A stretch of 52,163 nucleotides of DNA from Rhodocyclales bacterium (GTDB lineage: Bacteria > Pseudomonadota > Gammaproteobacteria > Burkholderiales > Rhodocyclaceae). How positions within the stretch are numbered: the stretch's first letter is position 1; every line of letters begins with the position of its first letter. Shown piece by piece: positions 7,311 through 17,179 of this stretch. Both the position numbers and the translations under genes were made by a program. The stretch covers positions 1 to 52,163 of the forward strand of contig JACRJA010000019.1 of the NCBI GenBank assembly GCA_016235745.1, read 5' to 3'. The notes under the pieces are model-generated. The model was given only the letters and a program-made list of their open reading frames with translations. It searched no databases and was not told where the DNA came from.

Positions 7311-9131
7311 ATGTCCTCCGCCATTCGCAACATCGCCATCATCGCCCACGTCGATCATGGCAAGACCACCCTCGTCGACCAGCTTCTCAAGCAATCCGGC
7401 ACTTTTGCGCAGCATCAGACCATCGCCGAGCGGGTGATGGACAGCAACGATCTCGAGCGCGAGCGCGGCATCACCATCCTGGCCAAGAACTGCGCCATCC
7501 GCTATGGCGAGACGCACATCAACATCGTCGACACGCCGGGCCACGCCGATTTCGGCGGCGAGGTGGAGCGGGTGCTCTCCATGGTCGACGGCGTATTGCT
7601 GCTCGTCGACGCCGTCGAAGGCCCCATGCCGCAGACGCGCTTCGTTACCAAGAAGGCGCTGGCGCAGGGGCTCAAGCCCATCGTGGTCATCAACAAGATC
7701 GACCGCCCTGGCGCGCGGCCCGACTGGGTGATCAACGCTACGTTCGACCTTTTCGCCGAGCTCGACGCGAGCGAGGAGCAGCTGGACTTCCCCATCGTCT
7801 ATGCCTCGGGCCTGCAGGGCTATGCCACGCTGGATCTGAACGAACCGGGCAAGGACATGCGTCCGCTCTTCGAGACCATCATCGCCCACGTTCCGCCGCC
7901 TCCCGTGTCGATCGATGCTCCTTTGCAGCTGCAGATCTGTTCGCTCGACTATTCGAGCTACGTGGGGCAGATGGGCATCGGCCGCATCAGCCAGGGGCGT
8001 CTGCGCCCCAACCAGGAAGTGGGCGTGTGGCTGGGCGAGCAGCATCTGGGCCGGGCGAAAATCGGCCAGGTGCTGAAGTTCGTCGGTCTGGAGCGCGAGG
8101 CCGTGTCCGAAGCAGTGGCGGGCGACATCGTGATGATCTCCGGCGTGGAACAGGTCGGCATTGGCGTGACGGTGTGCGATCCCGAGGCGGCGCAGCCGCT
8201 GCCGCCGATCGAGGTGGACGAGCCCACGCTCACCATGACCTTCATGGTCAATACCTCGCCGCTCGCCGGCCGCGAAGGAAAATTCGTCACCAGCCGCCAG
8301 ATCCGCGAGCGGCTGGAGAAGGAGTTGCTCAAGAACGTGGCCCTGCGCGTGCGCTTCAGCGAAGATGGCGACAGCTTCGAGGTCTCCGGCCGGGGGGAAT
8401 TGCACCTCACCATCCTGCTCGAAACCATGCGCCGCGAGGGCTATGAGCTGGCGGTGGGCCGGCCGCGGGTGGTAATGAAGGAGATCGACGGCGAGCTGCA
8501 CGAGCCTTACGAGCGGCTCACGGTCGACATCGAGGAAGGCCATCAGGGCGCGGTGATGGAGGAACTAGGCCGTCGCCGGGCGGAACTTCTCGACATGGCC
8601 AGCGACGGCAAGGGTCGCGTGCGGCTGGAATACCGCGTGCCGGCGCGCGGCCTCATCGGGCTTCAGGGGGAGTTTCTTACGCTCACGCGCGGCACGGGGC
8701 TCATGAGTCACATTTTCGACGGCTATGGGCCGCTCGCCGGCCCCGTGGAGGGGCGGCGCAACGGCGTGCTCGTGTCGCAGGACAACGGCCAGGCCGTGGC
8801 CTACGCGCTGTGGAAACTGCAGGATCGCGGCCGCATGTTCGTCAATCCGGGCGATGCGGTCTATGAGGGGATGATCATCGGTATCCACACGCGGGAGAAC
8901 GACTTGGTGGTCAATCCGATCCGCACCAAACAGCTCACCAACATCCGCGCCTCCGGTTCGGACGAGGCGATCCGGCTCGTGCCGCCGATCGAACTCACGC
9001 TGGAGGCCGCGGTGGAGTTCATCGAGGACGATGAGCTCGTCGAGATCACGCCGAAGTCGATCCGCCTGCGCAAGCGCCACCTGCAGGAGCACGATCGGCG
9101 CCGCGCGGCCAAGCAGACAGCGCTGGCCTGA
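7311..9131 (+). CDS. typA: Ribosome-associated GTPase TypA/BipA (606 aa)
   Basis: This translational GTPase of the EF-G/LepA class binds the ribosome and supports 50S assembly and growth under stress or cold. The GTP-binding motifs are AHVDHGKTT near residue 13, the switch region [18 protein letters not shown] and NKIDRPGAR. The C-terminal half holds the TypA-specific domain ([41 protein letters not shown]). Length is usual for the family. The ATG at 7311 ([13 protein letters not shown]) is chosen over an in-frame ATG nine codons earlier because it matches family starts and lies just after the promoter -10. Confidence 0.96.
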   Translation: MSSAIRNIAIIAHVDHGKTTLVDQLLKQSGTFAQHQTIAERVMDSNDLERERGITILAKNCAIRYGETHINIVDTPGHADFGGEVERVLSMVDGVLLLVDAVEGPMPQTRFVTKKALAQGLKPIVVINKIDRPGARPDWVINATFDLFAELDASEEQLDFPIVYASGLQGYATLDLNEPGKDMRPLFETIIAHVPPPPVSIDAPLQLQICSLDYSSYVGQMGIGRISQGRLRPNQEVGVWLGEQHLGRAKIGQVLKFVGLEREAVSEAVAGDIVMISGVEQVGIGVTVCDPEAAQPLPPIEVDEPTLTMTFMVNTSPLAGREGKFVTSRQIRERLEKELLKNVALRVRFSEDGDSFEVSGRGELHLTILLETMRREGYELAVGRPRVVMKEIDGELHEPYERLTVDIEEGHQGAVMEELGRRRAELLDMASDGKGRVRLEYRVPARGLIGLQGEFLTLTRGTGLMSHIFDGYGPLAGPVEGRRNGVLVSQDNGQAVAYALWKLQDRGRMFVNPGDAVYEGMIIGIHTRENDLVVNPIRTKQLTNIRASGSDEAIRLVPPIELTLEAAVEFIEDDELVEITPKSIRLRKRHLQEHDRRRAAKQTALA

Positions 9132-9147
9132 GCCTTTGAGCTCCGTT

Positions 9148-10116
9148 TCACGTGCTCTCGGCGCTGGCAAACGTCAGCGCTTCGAGCGCGTCGGGGTCGA
9201 GCTGCAGCTGCGCGGCACCCACCAGTTCCTGCAGCTGGGCGAGCGTGGTCGCGCTTGCGATCGGCGCCGTGATGGCAGGTTGCGCCATCTCCCAGGCCAG
9301 CGCCACCTGGGCCGGCGTGGCTTGGTAGCGCTCGGCCACTTCGTCGAGTGCGGCCAGAATGCGCAGGCCGCGCGGGTTCAGGTACTGCGCCACGACGCCC
9401 GCGCCGCGCGGGCTTTTGCTGGCGTCTTCGGCGCGGCGGTACTTGCCGGTCAGAAAGCCCGAGGCGAGCGCGTAGTAGTTGATCACGCCGATCTCATGTT
9501 CGAGGCAGATCGGGCGCAGCGCGTCTTCGAACACCGCGCGGTCGTAGAGGTTGTAGAGCGGCTGCAGGCTTTCGTAGCGCGGCAGGCCCAGCGCGACGCT
9601 GGTTTCGAGCGCCTCGGCAAAGCGCGGCGCGGTGTAGTTCGAGGCGCCGATCGCGCGCACTTTCCCCTCTTTGATCAGCGCGGCAAAGGCTTCGAGCGTT
9701 TCAGCCAGCGGCGTGTCGGGGTCGTCTTCGTGCGCCTGGTACAGGTCTATGTAATCGGTCTGCAGGCGGCGTAGCGAATCTTCGACGGCGGCGCGGATGT
9801 ACGCGGGCCGCAGGCCTTGCTTGCCCTCGCCCATATCTTTGCCGACTTTGGTAGCAAGCACGATGCGGTCGCGCTTGCTGCTTTTGCGCAGCCACTTGCC
9901 GATGATGGTTTCGGACTCGCCCCCCTGATGGCCCGGAACCCATCTTGAATACACGTCTGCGGTATCGACGAAGTTGAAGCCTGCATCGACCCAGGCGTCG
10001 AGCAGCGAGAACGAGGTGGCTTCGTCGACCGTCCAGCCAAACACGTTGCCGCCGAAGCACAGCGGCGAAACCTGCAGGCCGGAGCGGCCCAGCGGGCGCA
10101 AAGGGGGTGTGGTCAT
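9148..10116 (-). CDS. Aldo/keto reductase (322 aa)
   Basis: This NADPH-dependent oxidoreductase has a (beta/alpha)8 fold. Catalytic-tetrad residues are visible: Asp and Tyr in FVDTADVYSRW, Lys in LATKVGKDMG and His in YQAHEDDPDTP. The cofactor-binding end is seen near ITAPIASATTLAQL. It resembles the bacterial YajO/Tas-like general aldo/keto reductases, whose physiological substrates are mostly unknown. It is convergent with typA, with 16 bases between the stops. The start has GGGAAG nine bases upstream. The facing gene on the other side is only a short-chain dehydrogenase stub, so a former divergent oxidoreductase pair has been lost. Confidence 0.9.
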   Translation of the reverse strand: MTTPPLRPLGRSGLQVSPLCFGGNVFGWTVDEATSFSLLDAWVDAGFNFVDTADVYSRWVPGHQGGESETIIGKWLRKSSKRDRIVLATKVGKDMGEGKQGLRPAYIRAAVEDSLRRLQTDYIDLYQAHEDDPDTPLAETLEAFAALIKEGKVRAIGASNYTAPRFAEALETSVALGLPRYESLQPLYNLYDRAVFEDALRPICLEHEIGVINYYALASGFLTGKYRRAEDASKSPRGAGVVAQYLNPRGLRILAALDEVAERYQATPAQVALAWEMAQPAITAPIASATTLAQLQELVGAAQLQLDPDALEALTFASAEST

Positions 10117-10272
10117 GGTGATCTTCCCGGTGGGTGTGGTGTAGTAGGAAGTATAAAGCGCCTACTCAGCGTATAGTGTAGCTCACACCCGCGACCGTCA
10201 CGATGTGAAGGACGGCTGAAAACGGCCATTCTTGCTGCCCGTTTCAACGTGCCCCGCCACAAGGAGTCATGC
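10117..10272. promoter_or_regulatory. Former divergent promoter region between aldo/keto reductase and SDR stub
   Basis: This 156-base spacer lies between two divergent starts. It contains a small hairpin, ACGGCTGAAAACGGCC-like, near 10212-10228, and an AAGGAG ribosome site just before the plus-strand stub. No clean promoter hexamers were identified. Confidence 0.4.
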
Positions 10273-10383
10273 ATGGAGCTGCAACTCACCGGCAATCGCG
10301 CCCTGGTCAACGGCAGCACCGCCGGAATCAGTTATGCCATGTCAAGAGTGCGTGCGCCTTGTGGGGGCTGGCTTGCACGCTAA
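10273..10383 (+). pseudogene. Truncated 5' end of a short-chain dehydrogenase gene
   Basis: The first 22 codons read MELQLTGNRALVNGSTAGIS, the beginning of an SDR Rossmann fold with the glycine-rich NAD(P)-binding turn (normally TGxxxGIG; here NGSTAGIS). Homology ends abruptly after about 10338, and the frame stops at 10381. The good AAGGAG site upstream shows this was once a real start. The remaining 220 or so residues of the enzyme are missing, so it is a deletion remnant rather than a small functional gene. Confidence 0.75.
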
Positions 10384-10402
10384 ACCTGCCCTTGGGCAGA
10401 TG
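10354..10402. repeat. REP-like palindromic segment at the break point of the SDR stub
   Basis: CTTGTGGGGGCTGGCTTGC resembles the extragenic palindromes common in pseudomonads. A short perfect inverted repeat CTGCCC/GGGCAG follows at about 10387-10400. It lies exactly where the dehydrogenase homology stops. Only one copy is seen in the window, so calling it a member of a repeat family is tentative. Confidence 0.3.
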
Positions 10403-10436
10403 AAAAACCGAGGGGATCGCTGATGCTGTAAGTCTC

Positions 10437-11100
10437 CTACGCCCCGAAGACGTCCTCGAGGCGCGTCGCATCGAGCACGCGTTCGGCCCAGGTCTCGAGC
10501 TCTTCGGCGCTCGCTGAGCGCAGGCGCGCCTGCACCCATTCGGGCAGCGGCCCGAAGCGGCGGGTGAGCTGACGCTGCAGGGCAAGAGCTTCACCTTCGA
10601 GACGACCTTTCTGGGTGCCTTGCTGCAACGCCTTCTGGGCGACTTCCTGTTCCCACAGTTTGAATCGTTCGGCCAGTTACATGGTGATTCTGCCCCAGGT
10701 CGTGGGCTTCGGGTACGTTCAGTTCCGGGCGCAGGTCGCGCAGCAGATATTCCTGGATCCAGACGCTCAGGATGCGTTCGAGTTCCGCATCGCCGGCAAA
10801 CCAGCGGTGCAGCGCCTCGGTGGGCCGGGCGAGGTCTTGCGGGCGCTGTTGGCGCTTGAGCCGGATGGTGGCGGCGACGACATTCTTCAGTCCGGCGAGC
10901 GCTTCGTCCGTGTAGGCGTTCTCGTCGATGAGCACGTAGGACATACGTGGAAGGTATTTGGCGAGCTCCGGCGGCAGGTCTTGGGGGAGGAGCTCGGCAA
11001 GGTCGGTGGATGCGTTCCAGCGCACCTCTCCGGTGTAGAAGACGATGGGTAGCACCCACGCGGGGGGCAGCGCCGCGGGGAACCCTTCAAGGCTCGCGCC
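10437..11100 (-). pseudogene. Broken Rpn-family nuclease/transposase-like gene with DUF4351 tail
   Basis: Two frames together give the second half of an Rpn-family (recombination-promoting nuclease/putative transposase) protein. One frame (about 11080 down to 10680) reads LPPAWVLPIVFYTGEVRWNAS through RWFAGDAELERILSVWIQEYLLRDL. The other (about 10668 to 10437) reads LAERFKLWEQEVAQKALQQG into a DUF4351 domain ending LEDVFGA. A frameshift and an in-frame TAA near 10665-10670 separate them. The N-terminal 120 or so residues, holding the PD-(D/E)XK nuclease core, are missing. The gene is therefore dead. Such genes multiply and decay in many bacterial genomes. Confidence 0.8.
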
Positions 11101-11170
11101 AACGCGACTCGAGCGCTCTCGGGACTCTGCGGCGCCGCACGTAGAGAGGAAGCGACAAAAGCCTACGCCG

Positions 11171-11875
<705 letters not shown>

Positions 11876-12646
11876 TCAGCGGGATACGGCAAACATGCGA
11901 CGGACCCGTTCCAGGTCTTGCGGCGTATCGACCCCGGGCGCCGGGGCTGAAGCGATCACTTCCACCTGGATGGCGTAGCCGTGATACAGGGCGCGCAACT
12001 GCTCCAGCGCTTCGAACCGCTCCAGCGCACAGGGCGCGAGTCGGGCAAAGGCGCGCAAAAACGCCGCACGGTAGGCGTAGAGCCCGACGTGGCGCAAGGC
12101 TGGCAGCCCTTCGGGCAGGGACGCCGCACGCCCGGCGGCGAAGGCGTCCCGCGCCCACGGCAGCGGCGCCCGGGAAAAATAGAGCGCCCGTCCCGTGGCG
12201 TCGCACACTACCTTCGCCGCGTTCGGGTCGAAGAATTCTTCCGCCGAGTCGATGGGATGCGCAAGTGTGGCGATCGCCGCCGCGGGCGTGCGCGCGAGCG
12301 CCTGGGCCGCTTGGCGGATCGCGGCCGGATCGATCAGCGGCTCGTCGCCCTGCACGTTCACCACGATCGCCTCGTCCTCCCAGCCCAGGCGCTCGAGCAC
12401 CTCGGCGAGCCGGTCGGTGCCGCAGGCGTGGTCGGCGCGGGTGAGGATGGCGCGGCCGCCAGCTTGCTCCACCGCGGCCACGACTTCTGGTGCGTCGGTC
12501 GCCACCCACACTTCATCGGCGCCGCTCGCCACGGCGCGCTCCCACACCCGCACCACCATCGGCTTGCCGGCCAGATCGACAAGCGGCTTGTTCGGCAGGC
12601 GCGTGGACGCGAGCCGCGCTGGGATCACCACGCGAAACCCACTCAC
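11876..12646 (-). CDS. kdsB: 3-deoxy-manno-octulosonate cytidylyltransferase (256 aa)
   Basis: This enzyme activates Kdo with CTP to give CMP-Kdo for lipopolysaccharide inner-core synthesis. The nucleotide-binding start is [17 protein letters not shown]; the family motifs [26 protein letters not shown] and [12 protein letters not shown] follow. The GTG start overlaps the Trm112 stop by four bases (GTGA), so translation is coupled. It shares a transcription unit with lpxK, which also serves lipid A/Kdo synthesis. Confidence 0.96.
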   Translation of the reverse strand: MSGFRVVIPARLASTRLPNKPLVDLAGKPMVVRVWERAVASGADEVWVATDAPEVVAAVEQAGGRAILTRADHACGTDRLAEVLERLGWEDEAIVVNVQGDEPLIDPAAIRQAAQALARTPAAAIATLAHPIDSAEEFFDPNAAKVVCDATGRALYFSRAPLPWARDAFAAGRAASLPEGLPALRHVGLYAYRAAFLRAFARLAPCALERFEALEQLRALYHGYAIQVEVIASAPAPGVDTPQDLERVRRMFAVSR

Positions 12647-12831
12647 TTGAGGGCCTCGACTTCCTCGGCCGTCATCGGGCGCGCCTCGTCGGCGAGCATC
12701 ACGGGAATGCCGTCGCGGATCGGATAGGCCAAGCGGTCGGCGCGGCAGATGAGCTCCTGCCGCTCACGGTCGTATTTGAGCGGCCCCTTGCACAGCGGAC
12801 ATACCAGCACGTCCAGCAGACGAGTGTCCAT
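12643..12831 (-). CDS. Trm112-family small zinc-ribbon-like protein (62 aa)
   Basis: [18 protein letters not shown] followed by the strand [20 protein letters not shown] is the signature of the Trm112/YcaR family. The CPLC pair is kept, as in the zinc-binding half of eukaryotic Trm112. In bacteria the gene nearly always lies between lpxK and kdsB, and the protein is thought to partner methyltransferases or stabilise other enzymes; its role here is not shown. Its first 23 codons lie inside the 3' end of lpxK in another frame. Confidence 0.92.
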   Translation of the reverse strand: MDTRLLDVLVCPLCKGPLKYDRERQELICRADRLAYPIRDGIPVMLADEARPMTAEEVEALK

Positions 12832-13819
12832 GTATTCGCTCCAGAAGGCGCTCGACGAGCGTTTCGTCGAGCCGGGCGCGCACCGTCAGCACCCAATCGT
12901 GCGGCCGCGCGTATGGCCGGCATTTTACCGCATCCTTGCTGGTGAAAATCCGCCACTCGCCAGGAGCGCCGAAGTCCAGATCTTCCGCCCGGTATGGGTG
13001 GTGATCGGGAAAGACGTGGGGCACCACCTCCGCGCCCAGGGCGCGCAGCGTGGCGAAGAAGCGCTCCGGACGGCCGATGCCGGCCACGGCGTGCACCCGT
13101 TGTCCGGCAAGCGCCGCAAGCGGTAGCCTCTGCGCCGGATCGGCGAGCGAGACGAGCGCCTCGGGTTCGAGCCTCAGCCCATGGAGCGGCACGCCGGCCG
13201 GCACCAAGGCGCGCACCTGCTGCGGCTCGTGCGCCACCACGGCATCGACCGTGCGCAGGCGCGAGAGCGGCTCGCGCAAGGGGCCAGCCGGCAGCAGCCA
13301 GCCGTTGCCCAAGGCGTCCCGATCGAGCACCACGAGCTCGAAGTCGCGCTCGAGCGGCAGATGCTGTAATCCGTCGTCGGCGAGCACCAGCTTCACCTCG
13401 GGGCGGCGGCGCAGCAGCTCGGCCACGGCGGCGCAGCGCGCGCGCCCCACCACCACCGGCACCTGCGCTTCGCGGGCGAGCAGCACCGGTTCGTCGCCAT
13501 AGAGGGCGGGATCCCCCTCGACCGGCACCTGCGCCGTTCCCTGGACGCTGCCGCCATAGCCGCGGCTGACGATGCCACAGCGGACGCCTCGCGCCTCGAG
13601 CGCGCGCGCGAGCGCCGCCACCACCGGCGTCTTGCCGCTGCCGCCCACGTTGAGGTTTCCCACCACCAGCACGAACACCGGCGCTCGGCAGCGCCGCAGC
13701 CAGCCGCGGCGATAGGCGAGTGCGCGCAGCCGCACCGCCAGGCCAAAGAGCCAGGAGAGCGGAAGGAGCGCGCGCGCCACAGCGCCGCGATGCGACCACC
13801 ACGCCGGCGCCGAGATCAT
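12764..13819 (-). CDS. lpxK: Tetraacyldisaccharide 4'-kinase (351 aa)
   Basis: This inner-membrane-associated kinase adds the 4'-phosphate to the lipid A disaccharide. The N-terminus [29 protein letters not shown] forms the membrane-anchoring helix. A P-loop [12 protein letters not shown] follows, then SRGYGG, DDGLQH and DHHPY, all conserved in LpxK. The start at 13819 overlaps the exbD stop as ATGA. The last 20 or so residues run into the Trm112 gene in another frame (68-base overlap) and have no counterpart in the usual family C-terminus. Confidence 0.94.
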   Translation of the reverse strand: MISAPAWWSHRGAVARALLPLSWLFGLAVRLRALAYRRGWLRRCRAPVFVLVVGNLNVGGSGKTPVVAALARALEARGVRCGIVSRGYGGSVQGTAQVPVEGDPALYGDEPVLLAREAQVPVVVGRARCAAVAELLRRRPEVKLVLADDGLQHLPLERDFELVVLDRDALGNGWLLPAGPLREPLSRLRTVDAVVAHEPQQVRALVPAGVPLHGLRLEPEALVSLADPAQRLPLAALAGQRVHAVAGIGRPERFFATLRALGAEVVPHVFPDHHPYRAEDLDFGAPGEWRIFTSKDAVKCRPYARPHDWVLTVRARLDETLVERLLERIHGHSSAGRAGMSAVQGAAQIRP

Positions 13820-14244
13820 CGCGATTCGACGCGCTCGACGGAGAAAGTGAGCTTGTCGAAGCCGGCGCGCTGGGCCGCGCGCATCACGTCGATCACGCGC
13901 TGGTGCGGCGTCCTGGCGTCCGCCTCGATCACCAGGGTCGGGTTCGAACCGGCGGGAATCACGGCGGTGAGCGCCGCTTCGATGTCCTCCACGCTGCCGA
14001 ATCCCACGGCGCGCTCGCCGACGAACACCGAGCCCTCGGCGGTGATCGCCACCACCCATTCCTTGGGCGCAGTGTCGGCCGGCGCCGCCGCGTCGGCCTC
14101 GGGAAGATCGATCTTGAGCTGCGCCGTCTGGGAAAAAGTGGTCGTCACGCTCAGAAAAATGAGGATCACCAGCACCACGTCGATCAGCGGCACCAGGCTG
14201 ATGTAGGGCTCCTCACATGAGTCGCCGCGTTGGCGAAACTTCAT
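13816..14244 (-). CDS. exbD: ExbD/TolR-family proton-channel protein (142 aa)
   Basis: Small inner-membrane protein that with ExbB converts proton-motive force into mechanical work for TonB or Tol-type systems. One N-terminal transmembrane helix carries the critical Asp in LVPLIDVVLVILIFL, followed by a periplasmic domain (VVAITAEGSVFVGE...TLVIEADARTPHQRVIDVM). No tonB gene is next to it; in many betaproteobacteria this exbBD pair sits alone upstream of lpxK. It overlaps both neighbours by four bases. Confidence 0.93.
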   Translation of the reverse strand: MKFRQRGDSCEEPYISLVPLIDVVLVILIFLSVTTTFSQTAQLKIDLPEADAAAPADTAPKEWVVAITAEGSVFVGERAVGFGSVEDIEAALTAVIPAGSNPTLVIEADARTPHQRVIDVMRAAQRAGFDKLTFSVERVESR

Positions 14245-14858
14245 GACCCGTTCCTTGCCCGCTCACCGTGCGCCACTTCCACCAGACGCACCGCCTCCTG
14301 CTCCATCTCGATCACCAGGGAATCGACGTAGGCGCGGAAATGGCGCCAGAAGATGGTCGCCGGAATGGCGATGATGAGGCCGAGCCCGGTGGTGTTGAGC
14401 GCCACCGAGATGCCGTGCGCCAGCTGCTGGGGATTGGCGCCGGCGGCCGACTGTGACGCGAAGATCTCGATCATCCCCACGATGGTGCCGAGCAAGCCCA
14501 GCAGCGGCGAGATGGCCGCGATGGTCCCCAGCGCCGTGAGATAGCGCTCGAGCTCGTGCGCCACCACCCGACCGGCATCCTCGATCGCCTCTTTCATCAC
14601 CTCGCGCGAGGAGCCGTAGTTGCGCAGCCCTGCCGCCAACACCCGGCCCAGAGGAGAATGCCCCTCCAGCCGCTGCGCCAGCTCCAGCGGAGAAGTGCCC
14701 CGGCGCAGCTGCTCGAGCACCGAGTCGAGCAGCCCCGGCGGGTTGATGCGCTGGCGCCGCAGCGTCCAGGCGCGCTCGATGACGATCGCCACCGCCAGGA
14801 TGGAAGCGAGCAGCAGCGGCCAGATCGGCCAACCAGAAGCCTGTATCACCGACCACAC
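14241..14858 (-). CDS. exbB: ExbB/MotA/TolQ-family proton-channel protein (205 aa)
   Basis: This polytopic inner-membrane protein scaffolds ExbD. Three hydrophobic segments are visible: WPIWPLLLASILAVAIVI, AISPLLGLLGTIVGMIEIF and ISVALNTTGLGLIIAIPATIFW. The last two are the conserved channel helices. The start is placed at GTG 14858 (reads MWSVIQASGWP), which follows AAAGGAAC at good spacing and matches relatives. The frame continues upstream through promoter-like DNA, which would be untranslated. First gene of the six-gene cluster. Confidence 0.92.
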   Translation of the reverse strand: MWSVIQASGWPIWPLLLASILAVAIVIERAWTLRRQRINPPGLLDSVLEQLRRGTSPLELAQRLEGHSPLGRVLAAGLRNYGSSREVMKEAIEDAGRVVAHELERYLTALGTIAAISPLLGLLGTIVGMIEIFASQSAAGANPQQLAHGISVALNTTGLGLIIAIPATIFWRHFRAYVDSLVIEMEQEAVRLVEVAHGERARNGS

Positions 14859-14894
14859 GGAAGAAGTTCCTTTCACGGATGCGTTGCGTCCGGC

Positions 14895-14900
14895 ATTATA
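14895..14900 (-). promoter_or_regulatory. -10 element TATAAT for the exbB-adk cluster
   Basis: A consensus TATAAT reads on the minus strand 37 bases before the exbB GTG. The 17-bp upstream position has no good -35, so an activator or a weak -35 may be used. Confidence 0.5.
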
Positions 14901-14944
14901 CGCCCGAACCCGCAGGCACGCCGTCCCGAGCTTCTCCGCTCTTC

Positions 14945-14969
14945 CACAAAGTCTGTGGATAACTTTGTG
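14945..14969. promoter_or_regulatory. Inverted repeat enclosing a perfect DnaA box
   Basis: CACAAAGT and ACTTTGTG form perfect 8-bp arms around nine bases. TGTGGATAA at 14954-14962, the exact complement of the DnaA consensus TTATCCACA, spans the loop and the first base of the right arm. It lies in the divergent exbB/xseA spacer. Only one consensus box was seen, so this is not an origin by itself. Confidence 0.55.
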
Positions 14970-15156
14970 CATGAACGTACGAAAGCAGGCATAACCCCTG
15001 CACCCACGCGAGGAAGCTCACTTTGCCACATTTTTCAGCAACAAATTTTTACTTTAAAAATCAATCTGCTAAGAAAAACGGTCAGTGGATCAAGGGCTTC
15101 TGGCGCAAAGTTACCGTGCTGTGACATCCGATGTCCCGATGGGGATGAAATGCCGG

Positions 15157-15162
15157 TACAAT
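15157..15162 (+). promoter_or_regulatory. -10 element TACAAT very close to the xseA start
   Basis: TACAAT ends seven bases before the xseA ATG. Transcription would therefore begin at or within a base or two of the start codon, and no ribosome site is present, suggesting a leaderless message. Confidence 0.4.
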
Positions 15163-15169
15163 CGCGCGC

Positions 15170-16525
15170 ATGAAGCCCGATCCCACCCTCTTCGCCCCCC
15201 CTGCCGAAACCGTCGGTCAGCTCACGCAACGCATCAAGGAATGCCTGGAGGCGGGGTTCTCCGAGGTCAACGTCATCGGTGAGATCTCTGGCCTGAGCAT
15301 TGCCGCCTCGGGGCATTGCTACTTCACGCTCAAGGACGAAACCGCGGCGCTGCGCTGCGTGCTGTGGCGGCGCCAGGCCGCGGCGTTCGCGCGGCTCCTC
15401 GCCGAGGGGCACAGCGTCGAGGCGGCCGGCGAGCTGAGCGTCTATGCGCCGCGCGGCGACTACCAGCTGGTGGTGCGCGGCCTCAAGCCGGCCGGCGCGG
15501 GCTTGCTGTGGCAGCGTTTCCTCGCCGTCAAGGCCAAGCTCGAAGCCGAGGGGCTCTTCGCCGCCGAAAGAAAGCGCCCCCTGCCGCGCCGGCCGCGGCG
15601 CCTCGCCCTCATCACTTCGCCGGCGGGGGACGCCATCCACGACGTGCTGCGCACCCTGCGCCAGCGCGCCCCGCTCGTCGAGGTCGTGCTGCTACCCACC
15701 TTGGTGCAAGGCGCAGAAGCGCCAGCGCAGCTCGTGGCGGCGCTGGCGCGGCTCGCCGAGGTCGCGCCGCGGCTCGGCATCGAAGCGGCGCTGCTCGTGC
15801 GCGGCGGCGGCAGCCCCGAGGATCTCATGGCTTACAACGACGAGGCGCTCGCCCGCGCGATCGCCGCAAGCTCCGTGCCCATCGTCAGCGGCGTCGGGCA
15901 TGAAGCCGACGTGAGCATCGCCGACCTGGTGGCCGATGTGCGCGCCCCCACCCCCACCGGCGCAGCGGTGATCGTGAGCCAAGGCTGGACGGAACTGCCG
16001 CACGAACTCGATCTGCTGGCGCAGCGCCTGCAGCGCGCCCTGCGCGAGCGCCTGCTCACCGAAAACCAGCGGCTCGACCGCCTGCAGCTGCGCCTCACCC
16101 ACCCCGCGGCACGCCTCTCCGAGGCCCGGCGGCGCCTGGAAGCGCTGCACGCGCGGCTCACGGCAGCGCAGCGGCGTACGCTCGCCGAGTCGCGGCTGCG
16201 GCTCGATGCGTTCCACCGGCGCCTTGCCGGCGCACGCCCGACCCTTGCCGGTCACCACGCCCGGCTCGATGCCTTTGCGCAGCGCTTGCCGCGCGCGGCG
16301 GCGCAGGCGCTGGAAGCCCCTCGCCGCCGTTTGGAGCGGCTCGAAGACCGCCTGCAGGCGCTCGACCCCAAGGCCGTGCTCGCGCGCGGCTACGCCCTGG
16401 TGAGCGACGCCGGGGGACAAGTGCTCACCAGCGCGGCGCAGCTCGCCCCGGGACAAGACATCCGCCTCGAATTCCACGATGGCCGCGCTGCGGCCGAGGT
16501 TGTCGGGGTGGAAAAGTCCGACTAA
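15170..16525 (+). CDS. xseA: Exonuclease VII large subunit (451 aa)
   Basis: Catalytic subunit of the single-strand-specific exonuclease used in mismatch repair and removal of toxic DNA-protein links. An N-terminal OB fold (INVIGEISGLS-like start, GHCYFTLKDETAALRCVLWR) is followed by the catalytic domain (LALITSPAGDAIHDVL, LLVRGGGSPEDLMAYNDEALARAI, SGVGHEADVSIADLVADVRAPTPTGAA). A long arginine/leucine-rich coiled-coil region follows, with the closing LARGYALVSD segment. No small subunit gene (xseB) is adjacent. The ATG has no Shine-Dalgarno sequence. Confidence 0.96.
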   Translation: MKPDPTLFAPPAETVGQLTQRIKECLEAGFSEVNVIGEISGLSIAASGHCYFTLKDETAALRCVLWRRQAAAFARLLAEGHSVEAAGELSVYAPRGDYQLVVRGLKPAGAGLLWQRFLAVKAKLEAEGLFAAERKRPLPRRPRRLALITSPAGDAIHDVLRTLRQRAPLVEVVLLPTLVQGAEAPAQLVAALARLAEVAPRLGIEAALLVRGGGSPEDLMAYNDEALARAIAASSVPIVSGVGHEADVSIADLVADVRAPTPTGAAVIVSQGWTELPHELDLLAQRLQRALRERLLTENQRLDRLQLRLTHPAARLSEARRRLEALHARLTAAQRRTLAESRLRLDAFHRRLAGARPTLAGHHARLDAFAQRLPRAAAQALEAPRRRLERLEDRLQALDPKAVLARGYALVSDAGGQVLTSAAQLAPGQDIRLEFHDGRAAAEVVGVEKSD

Positions 16526-16528
16526 AAT
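16500..16528 (+). promoter_or_regulatory. Sigma-70 type promoter for sodB inside the xseA 3' end
   Basis: TTGTCG and TAAAAT are separated by exactly 17 bp; the -10 overlaps the xseA stop codon. It would start a message about 57 bases upstream of the sodB ATG. A GCCGGC/GCCGGC hairpin at about 16553-16570 lies in that leader. Confidence 0.65.
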
Positions 16529-16591
16529 AGTAAAGGTTTTTTTGCCCCCTCGCCGGCCCGAACGCCGGCCTTCACGCAAAGGAGAGAGAAC

Positions 16592-17179
16592 ATGGAACAC
16601 AAACTGCCCGAACTGCCCTACGCGAAAAACGCGCTTGCCCCCTACATCTCCGAAGAGACGATGGAATATCACTACGGCAAGCACCACCAAACCTACGTCA
16701 CCAACCTCAACAACCTCATCAAGGGCACGGAATACGAGAACATGGACCTCGAGTCCATCGTCAAGAAAGCCCCGGCCGGCGGCCTGTACAACAACGCGGC
16801 GCAAACCTGGAACCATACCTTCTTCTGGCATTGCATGAAGCCCAACGGCGGCGGCCAACCCAAAGGAGCCCTGTTCGAGGCCATCAAGGCCAAATGGGGC
16901 AGCTTCGACGAATTCAAGAAAGTCTTCCATACGAGCGCCGTGGGCAACTTCGGCTCCGGCTGGACCTGGCTCGTGAAGAAAGCCGACGGCTCGGTCGACG
17001 TGGTCAACATGGGCGCGGCCGGCACGCCGCTCACCACGGGCGACACGCCGCTTCTGTGCATCGACGTATGGGAACACGCCTACTACATCGACTACCGTAA
17101 CCGCCGCGCCGACTTCGTCACCGCCTTCCTCGAGCACCTGGTCAACTGGGAGTTTGCGGAGCGCAACTACGCCGCCTGA
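16592..17179 (+). CDS. sodB: Iron superoxide dismutase (195 aa)
   Basis: Converts superoxide to oxygen and hydrogen peroxide in the cytoplasm. Metal ligands are H27, H75, D158 and H162 ([28 protein letters not shown]). Gln in NNAAQTWNH and the GG.LYNNAAQ context point to the iron-type enzyme. No signal peptide is present. A strong AAAGGAGAG site precedes the ATG. The last codons overlap the start proposed for the next gene by 26 bases. Confidence 0.96.
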   Translation: MEHKLPELPYAKNALAPYISEETMEYHYGKHHQTYVTNLNNLIKGTEYENMDLESIVKKAPAGGLYNNAAQTWNHTFFWHCMKPNGGGQPKGALFEAIKAKWGSFDEFKKVFHTSAVGNFGSGWTWLVKKADGSVDVVNMGAAGTPLTTGDTPLLCIDVWEHAYYIDYRNRRADFVTAFLEHLVNWEFAERNYAA

